Assembly (NCBI GenBank): GCA_900540905.1
Contig: UQHR01000037.1
Location: forward strand, 1-21,696
Reading direction: 5' to 3'
Length of the DNA: 21,696 bases
DNA from: an uncultured Collinsella sp.
Lineage (GTDB): Bacteria > Actinomycetota > Coriobacteriia > Coriobacteriales > Coriobacteriaceae
In this document: piece by piece, positions 7,353-16,728 of the stretch
How the letters are laid out: each line of letters starts with the position of its first letter
Position numbering within the stretch: the first letter of the stretch is position 1
Notes under the pieces: model-generated
What the model saw: only the letters and a program-made list of their open reading frames with translations
Databases searched by the model: none
Told to the model about the DNA's origin: nothing
Position numbers and translations under genes: made by a program

Positions 7353-7799
7353 ATGAGCATCAATCGAGTGAACATCACCGGTAACCTCACGCGTGATCCC
7401 GAGCTGCGCGCCACCGCCGGCGGAACCCAGGTTCTGTCCTTTGGCGTCGCCGTGAACGATCGTCGCCGCAACCCGCAGACTGGCGAGTGGGAGGACTATC
7501 CCAACTTTGTTGACTGCACTATGTTCGGCACGCGCGCCGAGGCCGTGAGCCGTTTCCTGGCAAAGGGAAACAAGGTCGCGATCGAGGGCAAGCTGCGCTA
7601 CAGCTCTTGGGAGCGCGACGGCCAGCGCCGGAGCAAGCTTGAGGTCATCGTCGATGAGATCGAGTTTATGAGCTCCCGTGGTGGCCAGGGTGCCTACGAT
7701 CAGGGCGGTTACGCCCCTGCAGCGCCCGCACCGCGTCCTGCCGCACCGGTGGCTACGCCGCCCGCGGTCGACGTCTACGATGAGGACATCCCGTTCTAA
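7353..7799 (+). CDS. ssb: Single-stranded DNA-binding protein
   Basis: This 148-residue SSB has an N-terminal OB-fold (about 1-108) with the typical start MSINRVNITGNLTRDPELR. VDCTMFGTRAE and the strand GKLRYSSWERDGQRRSKLEV are also present. A flexible Gly/Ala/Pro-rich linker (110-140) leads to the acidic tip DEDIPF, through which SSB recruits replication and repair proteins. SSB coats single-stranded DNA as a tetramer. GAGGAAG precedes the ATG. It sits between rpsF and rpsR, the usual place in many bacteria. An SSB in this operon next to dnaB is normally the housekeeping copy. Confidence 0.97.
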   Translation: MSINRVNITGNLTRDPELRATAGGTQVLSFGVAVNDRRRNPQTGEWEDYPNFVDCTMFGTRAEAVSRFLAKGNKVAIEGKLRYSSWERDGQRRSKLEVIVDEIEFMSSRGGQGAYDQGGYAPAAPAPRPAAPVATPPAVDVYDEDIPF

Positions 7800-7871
7800 G
7801 GGCTGTTCACCTATTTTTGAGTGAGAGGCGGCTTCGGTTCGCCGAAGTTGCCAAACGAAAGGTATTTTGAC

Positions 7872-8138
7872 ATGGCTAATGATTTTTCTGCACGTCAGCC
7901 GCGTCGTAAGTACTGCCAGTTCTGCAAGGAGAACACTGAGTTCATCGACTATAAGGATACTCAGCTTCTCCGTAAGTACATGACCGACCGTGGCAAGATC
8001 AAGCCCCGTCGCGTCACTGGCGCTTGCACGCAGCATCAGCATGACATCGCCAACGCCATCAAGCGCGCCCGCGAGATGGCTCTCCTGCCGTACACCGTCC
8101 CCGTGGTTTCCTCTCGTGGCAACCGCGACCGCGGCTAA
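7872..8138 (+). CDS. rpsR: 30S ribosomal protein S18, zinc-binding type
   Basis: This 88-residue S18 contains CQFC (C15, C18) and a second potential ligand cluster, ACTQHQH (C52, H55). This marks it as the zinc-containing form; zinc-free paralogues lack these cysteines and are often induced by zinc starvation. The core motifs IDYKDTQLLRKYMTDRGKI and RRVTGAC are standard. S18 pairs with S6. ATG 7872 is preceded by GAAAGG; the upstream in-frame start at 7821 has no ribosome binding site. It is followed 15 nt later by rplI. Confidence 0.97.
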   Translation: MANDFSARQPRRKYCQFCKENTEFIDYKDTQLLRKYMTDRGKIKPRRVTGACTQHQHDIANAIKRAREMALLPYTVPVVSSRGNRDRG

Positions 8139-8153
8139 GAAGGGAGACGCATC

Positions 8154-8693
8154 ATGAAGGTTATTCTTCTCGATGAGATCAAGGGCAAGGGCGGCGAGGG
8201 TGACGTCGTAGAGGTCGCTCAGGGTTACGCTGAGAACTTCCTGTTCCCCAAGAAGCTCGCTGTTGCCGCCACCAAGGGCAACCTCAAGCAGCTTGACGAG
8301 CGTCGCAACAACATCGCCAAGCGCGAGGCCGTCCGTCTGGCTACCGCCAACGAGACCAAGGCTGCCTTCGAGGGCAAGACGGTCACCGTTGACGTCAAGG
8401 TCGGCGACGAGGGCATCCTCTTTGGCTCCGTTACCGCCGCTATGATCGCTGACGCCATCAAGGCTCAGCTCGGTATGGACATCGACCGCAAGCGCGTCGA
8501 GCTCGGTAAGCCCATCAAGGTTGCCGGTGCCCACACCGTTGCCATCTCGCTGTACCGCGAGATCAAGGCCGAGGTTGTCGTTCTCGTTGGCGTTACCGCC
8601 GAGGAGCTCGCTGCCGAGGCTGAGGCTGAGGAGACCGCTGAGGTCGCCGAGGCCGAGACCGCCGAGGTCGAGACTGAGGCTGCTGCCGAGTAG
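8154..8693 (+). CDS. rplI: 50S ribosomal protein L9 with acidic C-terminal tail
   Basis: This L9 has the usual N-domain (MKVILLDEIKGKGGEGDVVEV, then GYAENFLFPKKLAVAAT), a connecting helix (about 41-75) and the C-domain (76-148). L9 binds 23S rRNA near the L1 stalk and affects reading-frame fidelity. The normal family length is about 148-150 residues. This product has 179, because a 31-residue Ala/Glu/Thr/Val tail with EVAEAE/EVETEA-type repeats follows VLVGV. AAGAAGGGAG precedes the ATG. It is the last gene of the operon, followed by a strong terminator. Confidence 0.97.
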   Translation: MKVILLDEIKGKGGEGDVVEVAQGYAENFLFPKKLAVAATKGNLKQLDERRNNIAKREAVRLATANETKAAFEGKTVTVDVKVGDEGILFGSVTAAMIADAIKAQLGMDIDRKRVELGKPIKVAGAHTVAISLYREIKAEVVVLVGVTAEELAAEAEAEETAEVAEAETAEVETEAAAE

Positions 8694-8725
8694 CATTTGC
8701 TGCAACGCAACAATCTTGTTCTAAG

Positions 8726-8757
8726 AAGGGCGCTCTGGGAGACCAGGGCGCCCTTTT
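8726..8757 (+). terminator. Terminator of the rpsF-rplI operon
   Basis: A 13-bp stem (8726-8738 with 8743-8755, one T-G pair) is capped by the GNRA-type tetraloop GAGA and followed by TTTTGTTTT. It separates the ribosomal protein operon from dnaB. Confidence 0.9.
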
Positions 8758-8917
8758 GTTTTCTACGCTCGGCGAGCGCCATGGCAGGCGTTGTGGTGAA
8801 GTCCCACATGCGGGACCGTTCATCCGTTTCGTTCGGTGATGATTGCCGGGGCGCGGCCCGTTTTGGGGCTGTGGCTGATACTATGGATGCTCGCAAGCGA
8901 TATGAATGAGGATGCTC

Positions 8918-10309
8918 ATGGCATATGACGAAAGGGAGGCGGGGCTGACGGTCGAGGACCGTGGCTCCAAGTTGGGTCTCCCTCAAAACCAAGATGCAGA
9001 GGCCAATGTACTGGCCGCCATGCTGCTGTCGCCCGAGGTGGTCGAGGAGGCCCAGGTCGAGCTGCAGCCCGATGACTTCTACCGGCCCATCCATAAGACC
9101 ATCTACACCGCGATGGTCGATATGTACAACAGCCGCATTCCCATCGACTCCATATCGCTGATCGATTACCTGCGTAGTATCAACAAGCTTGATGCCGTGG
9201 GCGGCGAGGCCTACATTTTGGAGCTGATGGGTCAGACCCTGTCGCTCGTGAACTGGCAGCACCATGCCGCCATCGTCCGTCGCGACTCGATGCTGCGCGA
9301 GCTGATCGGTGCCACCAACGAGATCAACGCGCTGGCCTATAACGCCCCTACCGACACCAAAGAGGTCGTGGAGCTGGCCGAGAGCAAGCTGCTCAAGGTC
9401 ACGGCGCGCGAGGTCAAGTCGAGCTATAAGACGCTGACCGAGTTTATGGTCGAGGCCTATAACGAGGCCGAGGAAGTGTGTAAGGCCGGCGGACAGGCCG
9501 CGGGCGTGCCCACCGGCTTCCCGTCACTCGACCGCATGCTTATGGGTTTCCGCGAGGGCCAGCTCATCATTATCGGCGCCCGCCCTGCCGTGGGTAAGAC
9601 GTCGTTCGCTCTGAACCTGGCGCTCAACGCCGCCGCTGCGGGCTATACCGTCGGCTTCTTTTCGCTGGAGATGTCGGGCAAGGAAATTGCCCAGCGCCTG
9701 ATTTGCGCCTACGCCATGATCTCGATCAGCGACTTCCGTACGGGCCGCATTAGCCCCGAGCAGTGGGCCAATATCAACGAGGCCACGCAGACCTTGTCTA
9801 AGCTCGACATTTTGATTGACGATACGCCCGGCACCACGGTGACCGAGATCCGCGCCAAGAGCCGCCGCATGCTCCACAACAAGGAGAAGGCCATCATCAT
9901 CCTGGACTACCTGCAGCTGGTGAGTCCTCCGCCGGGACGTCGCTCCGAGAGCCGTACCGTCGAGGTCTCCGAGATGTCGCGTGGCTTAAAGATCATGGCC
10001 AAGGAGCTCAAGATTCCGTTGATCGCGCTGTCGCAGCTGTCGCGTCAGGTCGAGTCCCGTACCGGCAAACGCCCGCAGCTGTCCGACCTGCGTGAATCGG
10101 GCTCCATCGAGCAGGACGCCGACATCGTTATGTTCTTGGACCGCTCCGCCGATGAGGCCGAGGCCTCGCGTGACGATCGACCCGACGAGGGCGTTACACG
10201 TATCGTCGTGGCCAAGAACCGTTCGGGCCCGATCGGTGACGTCGACCTGATGTTCCTGCCGGCATCCACCAAGTTCTATGAGCTTGATGGGGCGCATACC
10301 GAGGAGTAG
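8918..10309 (+). CDS. dnaB: Replicative DNA helicase DnaB
   Basis: The 463-residue product has the DnaB N-terminal domain (about 22-125, beginning LPQNQDAEANVLAAMLLSPE) that binds primase. The RecA-like ATPase domain (about 195-455) has Walker A ARPAVGKTS (221-229), Walker B IIILDYLQL (326-334), LSQLSRQVE (371-379) and DLRESGSIEQDADIV (390-404). It unwinds DNA at the fork as a hexamer. No intein or insertion is seen. The start is ATG 8918 with GAGGA five bases upstream; ATGs at 8906 and 8912 are alternatives. It follows the rplI terminator by 160 nt and is probably followed by purA in the same direction. Confidence 0.96.
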   Translation: MAYDEREAGLTVEDRGSKLGLPQNQDAEANVLAAMLLSPEVVEEAQVELQPDDFYRPIHKTIYTAMVDMYNSRIPIDSISLIDYLRSINKLDAVGGEAYILELMGQTLSLVNWQHHAAIVRRDSMLRELIGATNEINALAYNAPTDTKEVVELAESKLLKVTAREVKSSYKTLTEFMVEAYNEAEEVCKAGGQAAGVPTGFPSLDRMLMGFREGQLIIIGARPAVGKTSFALNLALNAAAAGYTVGFFSLEMSGKEIAQRLICAYAMISISDFRTGRISPEQWANINEATQTLSKLDILIDDTPGTTVTEIRAKSRRMLHNKEKAIIILDYLQLVSPPPGRRSESRTVEVSEMSRGLKIMAKELKIPLIALSQLSRQVESRTGKRPQLSDLRESGSIEQDADIVMFLDRSADEAEASRDDRPDEGVTRIVVAKNRSGPIGDVDLMFLPASTKFYELDGAHTEE

Positions 10310-10330
10310 GACAGGCGCCCGTTGCACGGG

Positions 10331-10336
10331 TATACT
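10331..10336 (+). promoter_or_regulatory. Possible -10 box upstream of purA
   Basis: TATACT lies in the dnaB-purA gap just after a small hairpin CCCGT-TGC-ACGGG (10318-10330). The -35 region at the right distance (around TAGGAC, 10306-10313) is poor. purA may have its own weak or activator-dependent promoter, or be read from dnaB. Confidence 0.3.
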
Positions 10337-10402
10337 GGGAATGTTTTGTGCTTCTGCGTGCCAGCGTGGCGCGTAGACAGTCCATGAATGTAAGGAGTAA
10401 AC

Positions 10403-11689
<1,287 letters not shown>

Positions 11690-11711
11690 TCGGCACTATT
11701 CGGTTATTGCG

Positions 11712-11760
11712 ATATACCCCTTTGCAGCCCAGGCGGGCGGCCGAGGGGTATATTTGCTTT
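11712..11760 (+). terminator. Terminator-like hairpin between purA and purD
   Basis: A 10-bp stem ATATACCCCT / AGGGGTATAT (11712-11721 with 11744-11753) encloses 22 G/C-rich bases that can form an inner GCCC/GGGC hairpin. It is followed by TTGCTTT. It is probably a terminator or attenuator. The A/T-rich outer pairs make it nearly symmetric on the other strand. Confidence 0.55.
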
Positions 11761-11810
11761 GTAATGGGTCCGCATGGTTGGCGGACCGTTCATCCATAGA
11801 GGAGGCACCC

Positions 11811-13115
11811 TTGAAGGCGGACACTCAAACCATCGACATCCTGTTGTTGGGCAGCGGCGGCCGCGAGCATGCTCTGGCAGCAAAGCTCGCAGCATCACCG
11901 CGCGCCGGCAAGCTCTACATTGCGCCGGGTAACGGCGGCACCGCGAGCTGCGGCGAGAACGTGGTTCTCGACGATTGCGATCCTGCGGCCGTGGCGGCGT
12001 TTGCCCAGAGCCACGGATGCGGACTCGTGGTGATTGGCCCCGAGGCTCCGCTCGTGGCGGGCGTTGCCGATGCCGTGCGTGCGGCGGGCATTCCCTGCTT
12101 TGGCCCGGGTGCCGAGGGCGCTCAGATGGAGGGTTCCAAGTTATTCTCCAAGCAGCTCATGGAGCGTGCCGGCATTCCGACGGCCGCCTACGGCTCGTTT
12201 ACTGACGAGGCGTCGGCTCTTGCCTATGTGCGCGAGCAGGGCGCCCCGCTGGTCGTGAAGGCTGACGGCCTGGCTGCAGGCAAGGGCGTTATCGTGGCGA
12301 CTGAGCTTGCGCAGGCCGAGGAGGCCGTGCGCGAGTGCTTTGGCGGCACCTTTGGCGATGCCGGCAACACCGTTGTCATTGAGGAAATGCTGACCGGCCC
12401 CGAGTGCTCGCTGCTGGCCTTTACCGACGGCAAGACCGTGCGCCCCATGGCCACCTCGCAGGACCACAAGCGTGCGCTCGAGGGCGACCTTGGCCCCAAC
12501 ACCGGTGGCATGGGCGTCTACAGCCCGGTGCCCATCGTGACCGACGAGGAGCACGCCACCATGGTGAAGGTCATGGAGCAGACCGTGGCCGAGCTCGCCG
12601 CCGAGGGCATCGACTACCGCGGCTGCCTGTACGGCGGCTTTATGCTCACCTCCGCCGGCCCCAAGGTGCTGGAGTTCAACGCCCGCTTTGGCGACCCTGA
12701 GACGCAGGTCGTGCTGCCGCGCCTCAAGAACGACCTGGTCGAGGTTATGCTCGCCTGCGCCAACTGCGAGCTTGATCAGATTGAGCTCGATTGGCGTGAC
12801 GAGTGGGCCGTGGCTGTTGTCCTGACGAGCGCGGGCTACCCCGGCAGCTACGAGAAGGGCAAAGTCATCACCGGCATCGCCGACGCCGAGGCTATGGAGA
12901 ACGTGACCGTGTACCATGCCGGCACCGCCGTGGTGGACGGTCAACTCGTGACCAACGGCGGCCGTGTGCTTGCCGTGACCGCGCTGGGCGATACGTTTGA
13001 GAACGCCCGCAACCTTGCCTACGAGGCCTGTGAAAAGATTGATTTTGAGGGCAAGATCTTGCGTCATGACATCGGTCTGCGCGCGCTGCGTGGCCGCGAC
13101 GCCTGGGATGCCTAA
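11811..13115 (+). CDS. purD: Phosphoribosylamine-glycine ligase (GAR synthetase)
   Basis: This enzyme catalyses the second step of purine synthesis: phosphoribosylamine + glycine + ATP gives glycinamide ribonucleotide. The 434-residue ATP-grasp protein shows GSGGREHAL (14-22), KADGLAAGKGV (150-160), GDLGPNTGGMG (225-235), EFNARFGDPE (288-297, metal and ATP site) and a C-terminal NGGRVLAVTA block. I chose TTG 11811, preceded by AGAGGAGG. The open frame extends upstream to 11640, but that part overlaps the end of purA and has no family similarity. Length then fits the family (about 420-430). Nearby purA serves the same pathway; the NUDIX gene follows after 21 nt. Confidence 0.96.
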   Translation: MKADTQTIDILLLGSGGREHALAAKLAASPRAGKLYIAPGNGGTASCGENVVLDDCDPAAVAAFAQSHGCGLVVIGPEAPLVAGVADAVRAAGIPCFGPGAEGAQMEGSKLFSKQLMERAGIPTAAYGSFTDEASALAYVREQGAPLVVKADGLAAGKGVIVATELAQAEEAVRECFGGTFGDAGNTVVIEEMLTGPECSLLAFTDGKTVRPMATSQDHKRALEGDLGPNTGGMGVYSPVPIVTDEEHATMVKVMEQTVAELAAEGIDYRGCLYGGFMLTSAGPKVLEFNARFGDPETQVVLPRLKNDLVEVMLACANCELDQIELDWRDEWAVAVVLTSAGYPGSYEKGKVITGIADAEAMENVTVYHAGTAVVDGQLVTNGGRVLAVTALGDTFENARNLAYEACEKIDFEGKILRHDIGLRALRGRDAWDA

Positions 13116-13136
13116 AGTCCGAGAGGGATGAGACGG

Positions 13137-13832
13137 ATGGACGAGAAGAACGAAGAGCTCGTGGATGCGCAAATCGTCGAAGAGGACAGCCGCATGTATG
13201 GGCACGCCGAGGGCGAGCCTGGTGGCGAGGTTGCTGACGAGCCGGCGCTGGTGCTGGGCGACGACGACCCGCACGATGCCGAGCTGCACGAGAAGATTCT
13301 TTCGGAGGAGTGCGCCTGGAAGGGCAAGATCCTCGACGTCCACCGTCTTGAGGTTGAACTGCCCAATGGTCACCGCTCCGCCCGCGATATCGTTCGCCAT
13401 CCGGGTGCGGCGGCCGTTGTGGCACTGACCGAGAGCGGCAAGATCGTACTGGTGCGTCAGTACCGCACCGCCATCGACCGCGTGACGGTCGAGATTCCCG
13501 CCGGCAAGCTCGATCCAGGCGAGGACCCGCTCGATTGCGCCAAGCGCGAGCTGCATGAGGAGACGGGCTTTAGGGCCGGTCGCATTCGCTTTTTGACGTC
13601 GATCGTCACGTCCTGCGGCTTCTGTGACGAGATCATTCACATCTACCTGGCCACCAAGCTCGAGTTCGATGCACCCAACCCCGATGATGACGAGTTTGTC
13701 AACGTTGATCTGGTGCCGCTGCACGAGCTGATCGACGCCGTGCTCGACGGCAAGATCGAAGACGCCAAGACCGTCGTGGGCGCCTTGGCCTGCGATAGCA
13801 TCGCACACCGACTAGGCGGAACTGAGCTTTAA
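13137..13832 (+). CDS. NUDIX hydrolase, ADP-ribose pyrophosphatase-like
   Basis: This 231-residue NUDIX protein has the complete box GKLDPGE-x7-RELHEETG (123-144), whose Glu residues bind the catalytic metal. IVLVRQYR (103-110) and PAGKLDPGED are characteristic of ADP-ribose pyrophosphatases, which split ADP-ribose to AMP and ribose-5-phosphate. Substrate assignment is by resemblance only. The NUDIX core starts at about residue 59. The 58 residues before it are strongly acidic and low in complexity, an extension not part of the family fold. ATG 13137 has GAGAGGG nine bases upstream; ATG 13128 is too close to it. The gap to purD is 21 nt, suggesting one transcript. Confidence 0.9.
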   Translation: MDEKNEELVDAQIVEEDSRMYGHAEGEPGGEVADEPALVLGDDDPHDAELHEKILSEECAWKGKILDVHRLEVELPNGHRSARDIVRHPGAAAVVALTESGKIVLVRQYRTAIDRVTVEIPAGKLDPGEDPLDCAKRELHEETGFRAGRIRFLTSIVTSCGFCDEIIHIYLATKLEFDAPNPDDDEFVNVDLVPLHELIDAVLDGKIEDAKTVVGALACDSIAHRLGGTEL

Positions 13833-13842
13833 AAGCGAGGGC

Positions 13843-13900
13843 GACCCTGGGGCAAACACTACTGATTATTTTGTCCCAGGGTCTTACGTTATTGTTTTAT
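13843..13900 (+). terminator. Long hairpin after the NUDIX gene
   Basis: GACCCTGGG-G-CAAA (13843-13856) pairs with TTTG-T-CCCAGGGTC (13870-13883), a 14-bp stem with one G-T pair and a 13-nt loop. A T-rich but interrupted tract follows (TTACGTTATTGTTTTAT). It probably ends the purD-NUDIX transcript. The symmetric CCCTGGG ends would also suit a dispersed repeat. Confidence 0.6.
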
Positions 13901-13913
13901 CTCCGAGGACTGC

Positions 13914-15686
13914 ATGTTTAAGAGGTTTCTTTCTTACTACGAGCCCCAGATGGGGCTTTTTGTTGCTGATACTGTTTGTGCTCTGGTGCTTGCCGCCATT
14001 GACCTTGCTTTTCCTATTATTCTGCGCAATTTGACCGGTGGGCTATTTACTCAGGGTCAGGCTGCCATTATGCAGGCGCTCGGCATGATCGCGGTGGGCT
14101 TGGTGCTGATGTATGCCGTCCGCTGCGCCTGCCGCTACTTTGTGAGCTATTGGGGTCACGTGATGGGCGCGCGCATGGAGTCCAAAATGCGCGAGGACCT
14201 GTTCGACCAGTATGAGCGCTTTAGCTTTGCATACTTCGACCGCAACAGCTCGGGCGACATGATGAGCCGCGTGGTCAACGACCTGTTCGATATCTGCGAG
14301 GCGGCGCACCACGTGCCCGAGTGGATCATCATCTGCGGCATCGAGATCATCGGCTCGTTTGTGATCCTCTTTACCATCGCCCCGGTGCTGGCGCTTGCCA
14401 TGGCCGTGGTGACGGCGGCGTTTGCGGTCATCATGTTTTGGCAGAACATGCGCATGCGCGAGGTCTTTAGCGACAACCGCAAAAAGATCAGCGGCATCAA
14501 TGCACAGCTGCAGGATTCTCTGGCGGGCATGCGCGTGGTCAAGAGCTTTGCCAACGAGGAGACCGAGCGTGCCAAGTTCCGTGCCTCTAACGACCGCTAC
14601 CTTTTGTCCAAGGAGAACATGTATCACGCCATGGGCGTCTATACCGCGACGTATGGCCTGCTCTCGGGTGTGCTCTATGTGATCGTGGTGCTGCTGGGCG
14701 GCTGGCTGGTCGCCCAGGGACAGCTGCAGGCGGTCGATATGGCGACCTTCGCACTCTATATTTCGCTGTTCTGCACGCCGCTCGAGACACTCGTCAATTC
14801 GGCCGAAACGTATCAGAAGGCCATCGCCGGCTTTAAGCGTATGGACGAGGTGCTCTCGACCGCGCCGGATATCCAGGACAAGCCGGGCGCTACGGATCTG
14901 CAGGTGACTGCCGGCGCCGTGGAGTATCACGACGTGTGCTTTAACTACGAGGATGTTGAGCTGGGCGAGGGCGATGCCGACGAACGTCCCGTTATCGACC
15001 ATATGGACCTGTCCATCAAGCCCGGGCAGACCATCGCTTTGGTTGGCCCTTCGGGCGGCGGCAAGTCCACGACCTGTTCGCTGCTGCCGCGCTTTTATGA
15101 CGTGGCTGCCGGATCCATTAGCATCGACGGCCAGGACGTGCGTGATGTGACGCAACAGAGCCTGCGTCGTGCCATCGGCCTGGTGCAGCAGGATGTCTAT
15201 CTATTTGACGGTACGATTGGCGAGAACATCGCCTACGGCAAGCCGGGCGCTACGGCTGAAGAGATCGCCGAGGCCGCCCGTCGCGCCAACATCGATGCCT
15301 TTATCGAGTCGCTTCCGCAGGGCTATGACACCGTGGTGGGCGAGCGCGGCAGCCGTCTTTCGGGCGGACAGAAGCAGCGCGTTGCCATCGCGCGTGTGTT
15401 TCTCAAGAACCCCAAGATCCTTATTTTGGATGAGGCGACGAGTGCTTTGGATAACGAGAGCGAGGAGGCGGTGCAGGAGTCACTCGAAGAACTGGCGCGC
15501 GGCCGCACCACGATTATCATCGCCCATCGTCTTTCGACCATTAAGCATGCCGATGAGATTGCAACCGTTGAGCATGGTCGCGTTGTGGAGCGTGGCACGC
15601 ACGAGGAGCTTCTCGCCCGTGGCGGCACCTATGCCCGTTACTATCGAATGCAGTTCGAAGGTGCGCGTGCGCACGAGCTCGACTGA
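13914..15686 (+). CDS. ABC exporter half-transporter, fused permease and ATPase
   Basis: This 590-residue protein has an N-terminal type IV exporter membrane domain (about 1-310, six helices) and a C-terminal nucleotide-binding domain (about 333-580). The latter has Walker A GPSGGGKST (378-386), a Q-loop near 425, signature LSGGQ (482-486), Walker B ILILDEA (502-508) and switch His 538. It therefore has all catalytic residues and should work as a homodimer, or as a heterodimer with a partner not seen here. The family includes MsbA-like lipid and multidrug exporters; the substrate cannot be read from sequence. CGAGGA precedes the ATG. The first 150 bases use more A/T-ending codons than the rest. 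Confidence 0.93.
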   Translation: MFKRFLSYYEPQMGLFVADTVCALVLAAIDLAFPIILRNLTGGLFTQGQAAIMQALGMIAVGLVLMYAVRCACRYFVSYWGHVMGARMESKMREDLFDQYERFSFAYFDRNSSGDMMSRVVNDLFDICEAAHHVPEWIIICGIEIIGSFVILFTIAPVLALAMAVVTAAFAVIMFWQNMRMREVFSDNRKKISGINAQLQDSLAGMRVVKSFANEETERAKFRASNDRYLLSKENMYHAMGVYTATYGLLSGVLYVIVVLLGGWLVAQGQLQAVDMATFALYISLFCTPLETLVNSAETYQKAIAGFKRMDEVLSTAPDIQDKPGATDLQVTAGAVEYHDVCFNYEDVELGEGDADERPVIDHMDLSIKPGQTIALVGPSGGGKSTTCSLLPRFYDVAAGSISIDGQDVRDVTQQSLRRAIGLVQQDVYLFDGTIGENIAYGKPGATAEEIAEAARRANIDAFIESLPQGYDTVVGERGSRLSGGQKQRVAIARVFLKNPKILILDEATSALDNESEEAVQESLEELARGRTTIIIAHRLSTIKHADEIATVEHGRVVERGTHEELLARGGTYARYYRMQFEGARAHELD

Positions 15687-15705
15687 TTGATATGACAGGA
15701 AGTTT

Positions 15706-16668
15706 ATGGCTGACAAGAACCCTTTGACTCCGGAAGAAGTGACGGAGTTATTCTCCGAAATCGATGCATCCGGTGTCTTGGATCCCACGCTTGCCAAAAA
15801 GCGAACCGAGCGCTTGCGTGAGAAGGAGGCTGCGGCCAAGCGCGGTGACAAAGCGGCGCTAGCGCAGCTGCGCAGCGAGGACCGCGCGAGCCAGGCAAAA
15901 CATATCGACCCGCTGTCCGAGGACGATCCTTCGGGCTCGCAGGTGAGCCATACCATTACGAAGACCGCGATGGCCGTGGTCATCGGTATTCTGGTGCTGA
16001 TCGTGGGCATGCAGATCGGCTACGGCGTGATGCGCCGTCTGAATACCGCTAACCTGTCCGAGAGCGTTTCGGTGGATACCGTCTCGACCGCGCTCAAGGG
16101 TGGACTCGAATGGGGCAACGGCTTTACGCAGTTTCCGCTCGATTTTACCGTCGACGAGGCCGATGAGCGCACGGGCACGGTTGAGGTGACGGTGTTGGAC
16201 ACATCGTCTGCCAATGAGCTCGAGCTGCTGTCCAACGGGCAGATCCAGGCCGCGGCGCTTGCGACCAACGCCCTGCTCAACGACAAGATTGACCGCGTGG
16301 TGTATAACGTTCACGCCTATATCGACGAGGATAGCAACATTCAGCACGATTCCTTTTTTGGCATGTTCCCCGCGCGGGGTCATCAGAGCGCCATTTTGAC
16401 GTTTGTGTGGACCAAGAGCTCATCCAACGCCACGAGTATCGACTGGAAGATGCGCATCGTAAGCATGGACGACACCATTGCCGAGCGCATTCAAAAACAG
16501 GTGAACTCGGTCTCGTCGCTGATCGAGGACCCGGTGGTGAGCCAGACCAAGATTGACGAGGAGAAGGCCGAACGTGACCTGGAGCATCGTCTGCATGGCC
16601 GCGAGATTTTCCGCGGCGGCAAGCCCGATCGCACACCGTTCGAACTGCTGGAGCAGGACAAGAAATAA
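15706..16668 (+). CDS. Unrecognised single-span membrane protein
   Basis: This 320-residue protein has no family I recognise. The first 80 residues are charged and helical (TPEEVTELFSEID, then a Lys/Glu/Arg-rich stretch). A single membrane helix spans about 85-108 (AMAVVIGILVLIVGMQIGYGVM). The remaining 210 residues form an extracytoplasmic-looking domain with beta-strand pattern (TGTVEVTVLD, DRVVYNVHAYID, SAILTFVWTK, IDWKMRIVSMD), then a charged tail. The positive charge around residues 110-111 makes the orientation ambiguous. AGGAAG precedes the ATG. It starts 19 nt after the ABC exporter and ends at a terminator, so the two are likely an operon and may cooperate; that is inference. Confidence 0.8.
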   Translation: MADKNPLTPEEVTELFSEIDASGVLDPTLAKKRTERLREKEAAAKRGDKAALAQLRSEDRASQAKHIDPLSEDDPSGSQVSHTITKTAMAVVIGILVLIVGMQIGYGVMRRLNTANLSESVSVDTVSTALKGGLEWGNGFTQFPLDFTVDEADERTGTVEVTVLDTSSANELELLSNGQIQAAALATNALLNDKIDRVVYNVHAYIDEDSNIQHDSFFGMFPARGHQSAILTFVWTKSSSNATSIDWKMRIVSMDDTIAERIQKQVNSVSSLIEDPVVSQTKIDEEKAERDLEHRLHGREIFRGGKPDRTPFELLEQDKK

Positions 16669-16680
16669 TAAGACGCCATC

Positions 16681-16718
16681 ATCCCGCGTGAGCCACAAGC
16701 CCACGCGGGATAATTTTT
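16681..16718 (+). terminator. Terminator before carAB
   Basis: A perfect 10-bp stem (16681-16690 with 16702-16711) has an 11-nt loop. AA and five T (16714-16718) follow. It ends the ABC exporter/membrane protein unit. Confidence 0.88.
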
Positions 16719-16728
16719 CTAGGACGGG

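Noticed and set aside
6939..8705. 588-codon open frame on the minus strand opposite rpsF-rplI
   Set aside because: It covers four certain genes, has low-complexity composition and no recognisable domain, and runs through the plus-strand operon and its leader.
8801..8816. GTCCCACATGCGGGAC near-palindrome between rplI and dnaB
   Set aside because: Only a 5-bp stem plus a palindromic CATG core; not placed at a clear promoter and too short to support a claim.
12141..13808. 555-codon minus-strand open frame opposite purD and the NUDIX gene
   Set aside because: A codon-bias shadow of two well-supported plus-strand genes, without a start signal or any family similarity.
13871..13900. Possible promoter TTGTCC-N18-TTTTAT before the ABC exporter
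   Set aside because: Transcription would start at the ribosome binding site itself, leaving almost no leader, and the -35 box lies inside the hairpin.
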